In this document: positions 35,361-44,179 of the stretch, piece by piece
Position numbering within the stretch: position 1 is the stretch's first letter
Layout of the letters: each line of letters opens with the position of its first letter
Assembly (NCBI RefSeq): GCF_000975155.1
Contig: NZ_BBRG01000003.1
Coordinates: 124,001-188,000, forward strand
Direction of reading: 5' to 3'
Length of the DNA stretch: 64,000 bases
Source: Demequina globuliformis
GTDB lineage: Bacteria; Actinomycetota; Actinomycetes; Actinomycetales; Demequinaceae
Position numbers and translations under genes: made by a program
The notes under the pieces: model-generated
What the model was told of the DNA's origin: nothing
What the model saw: the letters and a program-made list of their open reading frames with translations, nothing else
Databases searched by the model: none

Positions 35361-37607
35361 ATGAGCACCGCCGCTTACCTCGACACCTCCCTGCCCACCG
35401 CGGACAGAGTCGCCGACCTCGTCTCGCGCATGACGCTCGCAGAAAAGGTGGGCCAAATGCTGCAGCTCACCGCAACGGAGGGCGTCGAGGACCTCATCAA
35501 CACCTTCCACGTCGGGTCCATCCTGCACACCTCCCCCGACCGGGTCATGGAAGCAGCCGCGCTGGCGCCGCACACGCGCCTGGGCATCCCACTGCTGGTC
35601 GCAGAAGACTGCATCCACGGCCATTCTTTCTGGGAGGGCGCGGAGATTTACCCCACTCAACTTGGACTGGCCGCATCGTTCGACCCCGACCTGCTGCGCC
35701 GTGTCGCGCGCGCCACGGCCGTCGAAGTCGCCGCCACCGGCATCCACTGGACCTTTTCTCCCGTCCTGTGCATTGCCCGCGACCTGCGCTGGGGACGCGT
35801 CTCCGAGACCTTTGGCGAGGATCCGTACCTGCTGGGCGAACTCGGCGCCGCCATGGTGGAGGGGTACCAAGGCGACGGGCTGGGCGACCCCGATGCGGTT
35901 CTCGCGACGGCCAAGCACTTTGCCGGATACTCCGAAACCCAGGGCGGCCGTGACGCGTCCGAGGCAGACATCTCGCCCCGCAAGTTGCGCTCCTGGTACC
36001 TCCCCGCTTTTCAACGCGTCGCGGAGGCCGGCTCTGCCACCTTTATGTTGGGCTACCAGGCCACCGACGGCGTTCCCATCACCATCAATTCGTGGCTTCT
36101 GGGCGATGTTCTGCGTGGCGAGTGGGGCTACCGCGGCACACTCATCACCGACTGGGACAACGTGGGCAACCTCGTCAGGGAGCAGCGCCTGTTCCCGGAT
36201 TATGCCCACGCATCGGCCGCCGCCGTCAACGCCGGTAACGACATGATCATGACGACACCGGCGTTCTTTGAAGGGGCCCAGGAGGCCGTACGCCTAGGGC
36301 TTCTCAGCGAGGAGCGCATCGACCAGGCCGTTGCACGCATCCTGACACTTAAGTTCGACCTCGGCCTGTTTGAGAACCCCCGACTACCCGACGTCGAGCG
36401 TCAGCGCGCCGTGATCGCGCAGCCGTCGCACCGGGAACTGGGACGCGAGGCATCGCGCCGCTCGCTGGTGTTGCTCGACAACGACGGCACGCTCCCCCTT
36501 TCCCACGACCGCCCCCTCACCGTGGCCGTGGTCGGACCAAATGCGGACGACGCGCAGACGCAACTGGGCGACTGGGCAGGATCATCCGGGCAGGCCCCAT
36601 GGCTCGCACACGGCCACCCGCGCGAGATGATCACGACCGTGCTCGATGGGCTGCGCGCCCAGGCGCCCGAGGGATCGCAGATCCGTCACGTCCAGGGCGC
36701 TGGCGTCGTCACCACCGCGCCCGATCCCCGCGGTGAGTTCTTCCCAGACGGACAGCCACGCCCACGCATTGCCGTACCCGTCGCACCTGATCCACAAGAG
36801 ATCGCCGCTGCGGTCGAGGCCGCGCAAGGGGCCGATGCCGTGGTCGCCGTGGTCGGCGACCGAATCGAACTCGTGGGTGAGGGAAGGTCGACCGCCACCT
36901 TGGAGCTGCAGGGCGGCCAAGTCGCGCTCCTTGATGCGCTCATCGAGACAGAGACGCCCGTCATCGTGGTGGTGCTGGCGTCGAAGCCTCACGTGCTGCC
37001 GGCGAGCGTCGAGCGCGCCGCCGCGGTCGTGTGGGCAGCAAACCCCGGCATGGCCGGCGGTGAGGCCATCGCGGAGCTCCTCCTGGGCGCGATTGAACCC
37101 TCGGGACGCCTGCCGCTGTCGTGGCCTCGCCACGTGGGCCAACAGCCCACCTTCTACAACCAGATCGACGCGCAGCACGGCGACCGCTATGCAGACCTCA
37201 CGCAAGAGCCGCAGTGGGTCTTTGGCGAGGGACTGTCCTATTCGCAGGTCGAGTACAGCGATCTGCGCATTTCCCAACCAGCACTTACCACGGCAGACAC
37301 GGTGCGCGCACGCGTCACCGTCGCCAACACTGGCACGCGGCCCGTGCGGGAGACGGTGCAGGCCTACGTGCGTGACAACGTGACCTCCGCCACCTGGGCC
37401 GATCGCGAACTCAAGGCCTTTACCCACGTTGACCTGGAGCCCGGCACTCACGCCGTCGTGGACATCGACATCGCCGCATCGGCATGCACGATCGTGACGG
37501 CGCAGGGCCGCCGCCTGGTCGAGCCGGGCGACTTCACGTTGCTGGTGGGACCCAGTTCGCGGTTGAGCGACCTCCTTGAGGCGCCGTTCACGATCACGGG
37601 AGAATGA
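35361..37607 (+). CDS. bglX: Glycoside hydrolase family 3 beta-glucosidase
   Basis: A 748-aa cytoplasmic enzyme (no signal peptide). It has the GH3 N-terminal TIM barrel with ATAKHFAGY and the catalytic nucleophile Asp in TLITDWDNV near residue 263, then the alpha/beta sandwich domain, and a C-terminal fibronectin-like domain (VTVANTGTRPVRETVQAYV). It hydrolyses beta-glucosides or xylosides that have been imported. It probably forms an operon with the MFS gene 4 nt downstream and the fructosamine kinase. Confidence 0.93.
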   Translation: MSTAAYLDTSLPTADRVADLVSRMTLAEKVGQMLQLTATEGVEDLINTFHVGSILHTSPDRVMEAAALAPHTRLGIPLLVAEDCIHGHSFWEGAEIYPTQLGLAASFDPDLLRRVARATAVEVAATGIHWTFSPVLCIARDLRWGRVSETFGEDPYLLGELGAAMVEGYQGDGLGDPDAVLATAKHFAGYSETQGGRDASEADISPRKLRSWYLPAFQRVAEAGSATFMLGYQATDGVPITINSWLLGDVLRGEWGYRGTLITDWDNVGNLVREQRLFPDYAHASAAAVNAGNDMIMTTPAFFEGAQEAVRLGLLSEERIDQAVARILTLKFDLGLFENPRLPDVERQRAVIAQPSHRELGREASRRSLVLLDNDGTLPLSHDRPLTVAVVGPNADDAQTQLGDWAGSSGQAPWLAHGHPREMITTVLDGLRAQAPEGSQIRHVQGAGVVTTAPDPRGEFFPDGQPRPRIAVPVAPDPQEIAAAVEAAQGADAVVAVVGDRIELVGEGRSTATLELQGGQVALLDALIETETPVIVVVLASKPHVLPASVERAAAVVWAANPGMAGGEAIAELLLGAIEPSGRLPLSWPRHVGQQPTFYNQIDAQHGDRYADLTQEPQWVFGEGLSYSQVEYSDLRISQPALTTADTVRARVTVANTGTRPVRETVQAYVRDNVTSATWADRELKAFTHVDLEPGTHAVVDIDIAASACTIVTAQGRRLVEPGDFTLLVGPSSRLSDLLEAPFTITGE

Positions 37608-37611
37608 ATAC

Positions 37612-38838
37612 GTGACCTCTCCCCGCCGCGCGGTGTCGCGCGATCTGCGCCGCGCACGCCTAGGCGTGTCGTTGATTTTTTTCACCAACGGCATCGTGTT
37701 GGGCGGCTTCGCGCCGCGTGTGCCGGAGATTCGCGATGGCCTCGAGCTGTCCTACGGTGGCCTCGGGGTCGCCATGGCAATGTGGCCCATTGGCGCACTC
37801 CTGCTCGGGCTGCTCGCGGCGCCCATGATCCGCCATTGGCGCTCCTCGCGGGTCGCGACGGTCGGCATGGTGCTGAGCGTCCTCGCGATGCTCGGCGCAG
37901 GCGTCGCCGGAAACGTGTGGCTGTTTGGTGCCGCACTGTTTGTGGTGGGCGCCACGGATGCGATCGTCGATGTCGCGCAAAACGCCCACGGCCTGCGCGT
38001 GCAACGTCGCTACGGACGGTCCATCTTTAACGCCTTTCACGCGTTGTGGAGCGCTGGTGCAGTCACCGGCGGACTCATTGGCGCTGCCTGCGCTGGAGGC
38101 GGCGTCAGCGTCGCGGCGCAGTTCGCCGCACAAGCCGTCCTGGTCGTGATCGTCAATGTCGCCGCCTATCCCATGCTTTTGCCCGGCCCTGAGTCTGATG
38201 CGGTCGCCGACGCTGGTGCCGACGAGGCCGGCGTGCCCCACCACACTCCGCTGCGGGCCATCCCCGTGCGCACGTGGGGCCTCCTTCTTGCCCTCACCGT
38301 GATCGCGATTGGTGGCGGGTGGACCGAGGACGCTGCGTCGACCTGGTCCGCGAGCTATATGCGAGACGAGGTCGGCGCTGCCGCTGGTGTCGCCGCACTC
38401 GCCTTCGTTGCCATGCAGGGCTGCCAGTTTGTGGGGCGTCTGCTCGGTGACGGCATGGTCGACCGCTGGGGCCAGCGCACAGTCGCTCGCTGGGGCGGGC
38501 TCATGGTCGCCGTTGGAATGGGCGGCGCGCTTGCCTTCCCGTCCGCCTGGGGCACGATCATCGGCTTCGGCATCGCCGGCTTTGGTGTGGCCACGCTGAT
38601 CCCCGGTGCCATGCACGCTGCTGACGAACTTCCAGGGCTGCGGCCAGGAACGGGTCTGACAATCCTGTCGTGGCTGCTGCGCGTAGCCTTCCTCGCGTCC
38701 CCACCGCTGGTGGGCGCGATCGCGGACGCCACCTCGCTGCGAGTGGGCCTCGCCTTAGTTCCCGTGTTCGGCGTCCTCATTGTGGTCCTGGCAGGCGTCA
38801 TGGCGCCAAGGAGGGTGCAGGCTCGGACCGACACCTGA
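37612..38838 (+). CDS. MFS transporter, YbjJ-like
   Basis: A 408-aa protein with about 12 hydrophobic segments. The beginning (FFTNGIVLGGFAPRVPEIRD) and the loop (GRLLGDGMVDRWGQRTVARW) resemble YbjJ-type major facilitator proteins. GTG 37612 follows the glucosidase stop by 4 nt, with GGGAG upstream. It could import or export a sugar linked to the glucosidase. Confidence 0.85.
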   Translation: MTSPRRAVSRDLRRARLGVSLIFFTNGIVLGGFAPRVPEIRDGLELSYGGLGVAMAMWPIGALLLGLLAAPMIRHWRSSRVATVGMVLSVLAMLGAGVAGNVWLFGAALFVVGATDAIVDVAQNAHGLRVQRRYGRSIFNAFHALWSAGAVTGGLIGAACAGGGVSVAAQFAAQAVLVVIVNVAAYPMLLPGPESDAVADAGADEAGVPHHTPLRAIPVRTWGLLLALTVIAIGGGWTEDAASTWSASYMRDEVGAAAGVAALAFVAMQGCQFVGRLLGDGMVDRWGQRTVARWGGLMVAVGMGGALAFPSAWGTIIGFGIAGFGVATLIPGAMHAADELPGLRPGTGLTILSWLLRVAFLASPPLVGAIADATSLRVGLALVPVFGVLIVVLAGVMAPRRVQARTDT

Positions 38839-38850
38839 GAGGGTGGAGCG

Positions 38851-39615
38851 ATGGAGACGTTCATCAAGGAACGCGCCGACGCACCCGCGGGATTCTTCGC
38901 GGCGGAGGCCGCAGGGCTCGCGTGGCTAGCGGCGGCTCACGGCTGCCGCATCGCCACCGTCATCCGCTCAAGCGACACAGGTATCGAGCTCGAGCGTGTC
39001 AATGATGTACTGCTCACGGCACGTGCGGCACGCCAGTTCGGGCAAGAACTCGCTCAGACTCATATGGCCGGCGCCACCGCCTTTGGGCAGGCACCACCCG
39101 GCTACGACGGGCGCCTGTTCATTGGACGGCGCGAGATGCCGCGCCTCACCTCGCCGTCGTGGGGCGAGATGTATGCGCGCGGCCGAGTCGAGCCGTTCCT
39201 TGCCCCCGCCGTCGCCAACGGCCACCTGCGACCCGCAGAGGCAGACGTCGTGCGCCGTGCGTGCGACCGCATTGGCACGGGCGCCTTTGACGACGACGCC
39301 GCCCCAGCTCGCATCCATGGGGACCTGTGGGCGGGCAATGTGCTGTGCGATGAGGCGGGCGTGGTGCTGATCGACCCTGCCGCTCATGGCGGCCACGCGG
39401 AGACCGACATCGCGATGCTCCACCTGTTCGGACTCCCCCACCTCGATGAGGTGATGCGCGGCTACGCACAGGTCGCGCCCTTGCGCTCCGGCTGGCAGGA
39501 CCGGATTCCGTTGCACCAGCTGCACCCCCTCGCCGTCCATGCCGCGGGCCATGGGCGCGCCTACGGAGTGGAGCTCACACGCGCTGCGCACGCCACTGTC
39601 AACCTCCGCACGTAG
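38851..39615 (+). CDS. Fructosamine kinase family protein
   Basis: A 254-aa kinase of the fructosamine-3-kinase/ketosamine kinase family. The catalytic loop is IHGDLWAGNVL and the Mg-binding Asp is in VVLIDPAAHGGHAETDIAML. Such enzymes phosphorylate sugar-amine adducts on proteins or small molecules and so reverse glycation. It lies 12 nt after the MFS gene and has a GGTGGAG ribosome-binding site. A role in handling glucose released by the glucosidase is inference. Confidence 0.9.
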   Translation: METFIKERADAPAGFFAAEAAGLAWLAAAHGCRIATVIRSSDTGIELERVNDVLLTARAARQFGQELAQTHMAGATAFGQAPPGYDGRLFIGRREMPRLTSPSWGEMYARGRVEPFLAPAVANGHLRPAEADVVRRACDRIGTGAFDDDAAPARIHGDLWAGNVLCDEAGVVLIDPAAHGGHAETDIAMLHLFGLPHLDEVMRGYAQVAPLRSGWQDRIPLHQLHPLAVHAAGHGRAYGVELTRAAHATVNLRT

Positions 39616-39644
39616 CCCCGGTCGGGAATGCCAACGGCGCATTC

Positions 39645-39671
39645 GCGTTATTACATGCATACGCATATATT
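39645..39671 (+). promoter_or_regulatory. Promoter and putative MarR operator before the LLM-MarR-FMN reductase operon
   Basis: A TATATT box (39666-39671) is the likely -10. Upstream, GCGT(T)AT (39645-39651) and ATACGC (39659-39664) form an imperfect inverted repeat in an AT-rich patch that stands out from the surroundings. It lies between the -35 and -10 positions, where a MarR repressor encoded in the operon could block transcription. Confidence 0.5.
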
Positions 39672-39707
39672 GGAGCCAGGAGCAGTCCCCCACGTCAGGA
39701 GCACACC

Positions 39708-40892
39708 ATGCAGTTCGGCATCATGTCCGTCTCGGACATCACCCGCGATCCCGTCAACGACTACACGCCTTCGGAAGCCGAGCGCATCGACAACCTCACG
39801 CGCATTGCACTCAAGGCGGAAGAGGTAGGCCTGGATGTCTTTGCCATTGGCGAGCACCACAACCCGCCGTTCTTCTCGTCGTCTCCCACCACCTTCCTGG
39901 CTCACATCGCCGCTCAGACGCGCCACCTCACGGTGACGACGTCCACCACGCTCATCACCACCAATGACCCGGTGCGCATTGCCGAGGAGTACGCGATGCT
40001 GCAGCACCTGTCCAAAGGCCGCATGGACCTCATGCTGGGTCGCGGAAATACGGCGCCGGTGTACCCCTGGTTTGGCCAGGACATCCGTCAGGGCCTCCCG
40101 CTCGCACTCGAGAACTACAACCTGCTCCACCGCTTGTGGCGCGAGGACGTCGTCGACTGGGAAGGCAACTTCCGCGGCCCGCTCCAGGGGTTCACGTCCA
40201 CTCCCCGCCCGCTGGATGACGTGCCCCCGTTCGTGTGGCACGGGTCAATCCGTACCCCCGAGATCGCCGAACAGGCCGCCTTCTACGGCAACGGCTTCTT
40301 CGCCAACCACATTTTCTGGCCCAAGGAACACACGCAGCGGATGGTGCAGTTCTACCGGCAGCGCTTTGAGCACTACGGCCACGGGTCACAAAACCAAGCC
40401 ATTGTTGGCTTGGGCGGTCAAACCTTCATCGGCAAGACAAGCCAAGAAGCACGCGACAGGTTTGCGCCCTACTTCCGCGAGGCGCCCGTGTACGGCCACG
40501 GCCCCTCCCTCGAGGACTTCTCCTCGCAGACACCACTGGCAGTGGGCTCTGTCCAAGAAGTCATCGACAAAACCCTCTCCTTCCGCGAATACGTGGGCGA
40601 CTACCAACGCCAGCTCTTCCTGATTGACCACGCCGGGCTTCCCGTCGAGATGGTCCTGGAGCAGTTGGAGTACCTCGGCGGGGAGGTGGTGCCCGTGTTG
40701 CGCAAGGAGACCGAGGCCCGCCGGGAGCCCGGAGTTCCTGACGCTCCCACGCACGCGAGCCTGGTCAAGGCCAAGTACGGCGACGCCGAGCCGCGCCAGC
40801 CGCGCCCCAACGCCAACCGCGGCGACAACGTCACCGGCGCCTCGCCCTATCAGGACTCCCAGGGCGCGGAAGCCGTCTACCCCACTCTTTAG
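39708..40892 (+). CDS. LLM-class flavin-dependent monooxygenase (CE1758-like)
   Basis: A 394-aa luciferase-like TIM-barrel enzyme. It starts MQFGIMSVSDITRDPVNDYT and has the flavin-site motif FAIGEHHNPPF and LGRGNTAPVYPWFG. The order LLM, MarR, FMN reductase matches the CE1758/CE1759 pairs of corynebacteria, in which the reductase supplies FMNH2. The substrate is unknown. ATG 39708 has AGGAG 8 nt upstream. The last roughly 50 residues are basic and Pro-rich (EPRQPRPNANRGDN). Confidence 0.9.
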   Translation: MQFGIMSVSDITRDPVNDYTPSEAERIDNLTRIALKAEEVGLDVFAIGEHHNPPFFSSSPTTFLAHIAAQTRHLTVTTSTTLITTNDPVRIAEEYAMLQHLSKGRMDLMLGRGNTAPVYPWFGQDIRQGLPLALENYNLLHRLWREDVVDWEGNFRGPLQGFTSTPRPLDDVPPFVWHGSIRTPEIAEQAAFYGNGFFANHIFWPKEHTQRMVQFYRQRFEHYGHGSQNQAIVGLGGQTFIGKTSQEARDRFAPYFREAPVYGHGPSLEDFSSQTPLAVGSVQEVIDKTLSFREYVGDYQRQLFLIDHAGLPVEMVLEQLEYLGGEVVPVLRKETEARREPGVPDAPTHASLVKAKYGDAEPRQPRPNANRGDNVTGASPYQDSQGAEAVYPTL

Positions 40893-40899
40893 GACCGCT

Positions 40900-41355
40900 A
40901 TGACCACCCCACGACAGCGCACCGCCCGGGCCAACGCCGCCTGGGAGTCCGCCATGACTGCCCACGCCGTCCTGATGCGTCAGTTCGCCGCGCAGCACGT
41001 CTGGGAAGGACTGTCGGTACGCGAATACGACGTGCTGTACACGTTGTCGAAGTCAGAGACCCCTATGCGACTCAGCGAACTCAGCCGGGGTGTGTTGCTC
41101 AGTCAACCGGCGCTGTCGCGGATGGTGGACCGGCTCGTCACGCGCGGTCTCATCAGCCGGTGCGCTGACCCGGGCGACGCCCGGGCGTCGCACCTTGCCC
41201 TAACCGATGACGGGCGCGAGGTCCAACGCGCCATTGGGCGCCGCCACGGTGCCGCCGTCGCAGCAGCGCTCACCGGCGCACTCTCCGACGACGAGGTGGA
41301 AACCCTCGCGTCCCTCAACCACAAACTTGTGGCATACGCTCTGGAGACACCATGA
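40900..41355 (+). CDS. MarR-family transcriptional regulator
   Basis: A 151-aa winged-helix regulator with the recognition region LSELSRGVLLSQPALSRMVD and the wing DPGDARASHLALTDDG. ATG 40900 lies 7 nt after the LLM stop with AGGA upstream. Encoded between the monooxygenase and its reductase, it probably represses the operon until an oxidant or phenolic ligand appears. No redox-active Cys pair is apparent. Confidence 0.9.
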   Translation: MTTPRQRTARANAAWESAMTAHAVLMRQFAAQHVWEGLSVREYDVLYTLSKSETPMRLSELSRGVLLSQPALSRMVDRLVTRGLISRCADPGDARASHLALTDDGREVQRAIGRRHGAAVAAALTGALSDDEVETLASLNHKLVAYALETP

Positions 41356-42038
41356 CCACCACTGCCCTGCGTCTGGTCGTGATCTCGGCCGGCGCCTCCG
41401 ACCCCTCCTCGACGCGCATGCTCGCCGACCGCACCGCGCAGCGCGCGGTCGCGCTGTCTCGGGAACGGGGGCGCGATGTGGAACTCACCGTCATTGAGAT
41501 CCGCGAACTCCTGCCAGAACTTCCCCAGGCGCTGTCAAGCCAGTTCATGGGTCCGGGTTTCACCAAGGCCATCGAGGCTCTGGTGGAGGCGGACGGCATC
41601 ATTGCGGCCACTCCTGTGTACAAGGCCGCCGCAGCGGCGTCATTCACGGGCTTCTTCCAGGTGCTCGACAACGACCTGCTCATTGGCAAGCCCGTGGTCC
41701 TGGCCGCCACCGCCGGAACGGCGCGTCACGCCCTGGTCGTGGACCAGGAGGTGCGCTCGCTCTTCGCCTACCTGCGTGCGCTCCCCGTGCCAACCGGGCT
41801 CTTCGCGGCGCCTGAAGACATGAGCAGCACGGCGCTCACTTCTCGCATTGACCGGGCAGCCAAGGAGCTCACGCTGCTGATGGAATCCGGGTTCGCCAAG
41901 GCGGTTCGCGAGGACTCGTGGAAGTCCTACAGCCACGAGTTCGGATCCGCCGGGGGCACAGAGGTTTCGGTCGATTTCGAGTCTGACCTCATGCGTCTGG
42001 CGACCGGCGGGACGTTGCCGCGGTCAGGGGACGCGTAA
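41352..42038 (+). CDS. NADPH-dependent FMN reductase (CE1759-like)
   Basis: A 228-aa flavodoxin-like enzyme. It starts RLVVISAGASDPSSTRMLAD, the phosphate-binding loop of the family, and has ATPVYKAAAAASFTGFFQVLD in the middle. It reduces FMN with NAD(P)H to feed the LLM enzyme in the same operon. ATG overlaps the MarR stop. Confidence 0.9.
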   Translation: MTTTALRLVVISAGASDPSSTRMLADRTAQRAVALSRERGRDVELTVIEIRELLPELPQALSSQFMGPGFTKAIEALVEADGIIAATPVYKAAAAASFTGFFQVLDNDLLIGKPVVLAATAGTARHALVVDQEVRSLFAYLRALPVPTGLFAAPEDMSSTALTSRIDRAAKELTLLMESGFAKAVREDSWKSYSHEFGSAGGTEVSVDFESDLMRLATGGTLPRSGDA

Positions 42039-42117
42039 CCATTCACGTCACAAACTGGTGACAAAACCCCATACCGGACACCCTCCAGGTCACAATGCGG
42101 TTGCACGGGTCATGAGG

Positions 42118-42131
42118 CGCCCCGCGGGGCG
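42118..42131 (+). terminator. 14-bp perfect palindrome, probable terminator
   Basis: CGCCCCG followed by CGGGGCG is a perfect palindrome 80 bp past the FMN reductase stop, followed by TTAG. It could end the LLM operon or be an operator for the GNAT gene. A second inverted repeat GTCAC ... GTGAC lies at 42047-42062. Confidence 0.45.
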
Positions 42132-42179
42132 TTAGTGTCGGAGCAACTCAGCACATTTGCTACTACAGGGGAGGAAGCC

Positions 42180-42476
42180 ATGACTGAGCACCACTCTCCC
42201 GACGTGGTCCGCAATGAGTCCGCGTCGCGCTACGAATACAGGGTCGACGGGGATGTCGTTGGCTACATCGACTACGTGATTGCCGGCGACGCCACCGACC
42301 TGGTCCACACGGAGGTTGCCGAGGAGATGCGCGGCACGGCCGTCGCTCGTACCCTCGCGAAAGAGACGCTCGCTGACCTCGCCAAGCGCGACGCGACGGT
42401 CGTTCCGAGTTGCCCCTACCTCGCCCGCTACCTCCGACGCTGCGAGGATTGCGCCGTTAAGGTGCGCTGGCCGTAG
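42180..42476 (+). CDS. Small GNAT-like N-acetyltransferase (YjdJ type)
   Basis: A 98-aa protein of the short GNAT group (PF14542 type). The acetyl-CoA-binding pattern is TEVAEEMRGTAVARTLAKET, and the C-terminal VVPSCPYLARYLRR is also conserved in the group. ATG 42180 has GGGGAGGA 5 nt upstream; a start at 42135 lacks one. The substrate is unknown. Its stop directly abuts the stop of the convergent reductase-like gene. Confidence 0.88.
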   Translation: MTEHHSPDVVRNESASRYEYRVDGDVVGYIDYVIAGDATDLVHTEVAEEMRGTAVARTLAKETLADLAKRDATVVPSCPYLARYLRRCEDCAVKVRWP

Positions 42477-43106
42477 TCACCGCGCGTGGCCGCGGGCTCG
42501 CGCGACGACGCGGCCACGTTGCGAGTCCCAAAACCTGGCCAACATGTCCGCCAGCTCCTCCGCATCCGCATCGGCCCCAAAAGCCTCCGTCAAGGGCTCA
42601 AAACGCACCCCGTCCGCGAGCGCGCCTGCCACAACCGGGGTAAACCCCAGCGCGTCCACCAGTGCACAGATGCGGTCGCGGTCGGCCTCGTCGTCGCCCG
42701 CTACCGCCATCCCCAAGCGCTCGGGGTCCGAGTGCGCACGCGCGAGTTCCTCGAGGGCGTAGCCGCTGAGGTGGTTGAGCGTCTTCACCACACGCGCTCC
42801 CCGCAATGAGCGCGCAACGATCTCCGATGACGACGTGGACGGGTCCTCGAACCGCGCCATCGCACCATCCAATTCCCACCAGTAGTTCATCGCGTCGATC
42901 ACGAGAGCGCCGCTCACGTCCGGGAGCGTGTCGAGCCGACTGAGCGGTACGGCCAGCACCACGGCGTCGGCTCTCACCACGGTCTCGAAAGGCCCGGTGG
43001 AGCCCACCATCTCAACCGCGAGGCCCGCGTCACGCGCGAGCGCGGCAATGGCGCGGCCGATGCGGCCGGCCCCAAGGATGCCAAGGCTGGAAATGGGCGA
43101 ACTCAC
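42477..43106 (-). CDS. F420H2:NADP oxidoreductase-like NAD(P)-binding protein (paralogue 1)
   Basis: A 209-aa Rossmann protein starting SSLGILGAGRIGRAIAALA. It has VVLAVPLSRLDTLPD and DAMNYWWELDG, as in the NADPH-dependent F420-reductase-like family (PF03807). GTG 43106 stands 7 nt after a TAGGGT box (leaderless). A paralogue with the same DAMNxWWExDG motif is in the second LLM operon at 47304-48011. Whether it really uses F420 is uncertain; no F420 biosynthesis genes are in the window. Confidence 0.82.
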   Translation of the reverse strand: MSSPISSLGILGAGRIGRAIAALARDAGLAVEMVGSTGPFETVVRADAVVLAVPLSRLDTLPDVSGALVIDAMNYWWELDGAMARFEDPSTSSSEIVARSLRGARVVKTLNHLSGYALEELARAHSDPERLGMAVAGDDEADRDRICALVDALGFTPVVAGALADGVRFEPLTEAFGADADAEELADMLARFWDSQRGRVVARARGHAR

Positions 43107-43146
43107 GCCCGCCACCCTATGGCAGGCCGCTGGATAGGGTGACACC
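43107..43146. promoter_or_regulatory. Mirror-image divergent leaderless promoter
   Basis: ACCCTAT (43114-43120) and ATAGGGT (43134-43140) are a perfect 7-bp inverted repeat. On each strand the repeat supplies a TAGGGT -10 box, 7 nt before GTG 43106 and 6 nt before ATG 43147. The two -10 boxes are so close that the polymerases should compete or be regulated together. Confidence 0.6.
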
Positions 43147-43974
43147 ATGGCAATCCATCCCCGGGCAATCTTCCTCGACGTCGACGGCACCTACGCGGAG
43201 CACGGCGTGGTCCCGCAGGCACACGCTGACGCCGTGCGACGGGCGCGCGCACGCGGCAATTTCGTGTTCTTGTGCACGGGGCGGCCAGCGTGCGCAATCT
43301 CGCCCCAATTGGTCGACGCGGGCTTTGACGGCATCGTGAGTTCGGCGGGCGCGCGCGTGCAAGTGGGAGACGCGGTGGTGACCGATGAGCGCTTTCCCGC
43401 CGACATCGCGCGTCGCACTGTCGAGGCCCTCGACGCGCAGGGCGCCCTGTACGCACTCGAGGCGCCCGATGCCATGTATGCAGGCCCCGAGGTGGAGGCC
43501 CTGCTGGACGCCAAGGCCCCAGGGCCGCACGCGCCGCGTGAACGCCAGGAGGCGTTTTCGATCTTCCGCGCCGCGCTGACCGTGACGGAGGACCGCGCTT
43601 CGCGGTCGTTTTCGAAGATCTTCGTCTTTGACGGAGGCGGTCCCATCGCGGCCGTGCTCGAGGCTGTTGGGCCCGAGATTTCCGTGGTCGCCGGCTCAAA
43701 CGAGGCCCTGGGCGAGCGCACCGGCGAGATCTACCTCACGCACATCACGAAGGCTGTCGGCGTTGACTTGGCGCGCAGCGCCCTGGGGCTTGGGGCCGAT
43801 GCCGTGGTCGCCGCAGGCGACGGGCCCAACGATCGTGAGATGTTGGCTGAGGCGCACACCTCGATCGTCATCTCGACCGCTGTTCCCGACATTCTTGAGC
43901 TGGCAGATGTCGTCGCCGACGGCCCCGAACGAGCCGGGCTCGTGCGCGCCTTCGCGGAACTTGACCTCATCTAA
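43147..43974 (+). CDS. HAD-superfamily phosphatase, Cof-type
   Basis: A 275-aa hydrolase. Motif I is FLDVDGTY (nucleophile Asp), motif II Thr is in CTGRPA, motif III Lys is in ITKAVGVDLA and motif IV is VVAAGDGPNDREML. The cap is of the C2 (Cof/YidA) type, so the substrate is probably a small sugar phosphate or nucleotide. Leaderless start. Confidence 0.9.
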   Translation: MAIHPRAIFLDVDGTYAEHGVVPQAHADAVRRARARGNFVFLCTGRPACAISPQLVDAGFDGIVSSAGARVQVGDAVVTDERFPADIARRTVEALDAQGALYALEAPDAMYAGPEVEALLDAKAPGPHAPRERQEAFSIFRAALTVTEDRASRSFSKIFVFDGGGPIAAVLEAVGPEISVVAGSNEALGERTGEIYLTHITKAVGVDLARSALGLGADAVVAAGDGPNDREMLAEAHTSIVISTAVPDILELADVVADGPERAGLVRAFAELDLI

Positions 43975-44179
43975 GCCCGCCGCCTCCCCGCCACATGGCT
44001 CCATTTCGCTGTCTAGCGGCGCCTAGACGAGCGTTGTGTGCCACTCCACAGCTGCTACGCGGTCAGGGGGTGACGGCACGGCGGGGTGGTGCGACAATGG
44101 TTGCCGTTCCCCGTTGATGTGTGCCGTCCGCGCAGCCACCGCCGCGCCCACGCATTGACCAGAAAGGCTGTCCCCGGCT
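43975..44179 (+). promoter_or_regulatory. Intergenic region before the DHA2 exporter with inverted repeat
   Basis: GTCTAG (44011-44016) and CTAGAC (44023-44028) form a perfect 6-bp inverted repeat around CGGCGC, the size of a TetR or MarR operator. GACAAT (44092-44097) is a possible -10 for the exporter. The exporter ATG has GAAAGG upstream. No regulator gene lies next to it. Confidence 0.45.

Noticed and set aside
36828-43814. Shared run of about 20 bp around GGGGCCGATGCCGTGG in the GH3 and HAD genes as a transposed repeat
   Set aside because: The identity covers only the over-represented word plus codons for Val-Val-Ala; flanks are unrelated, so it is not a mobile repeat.
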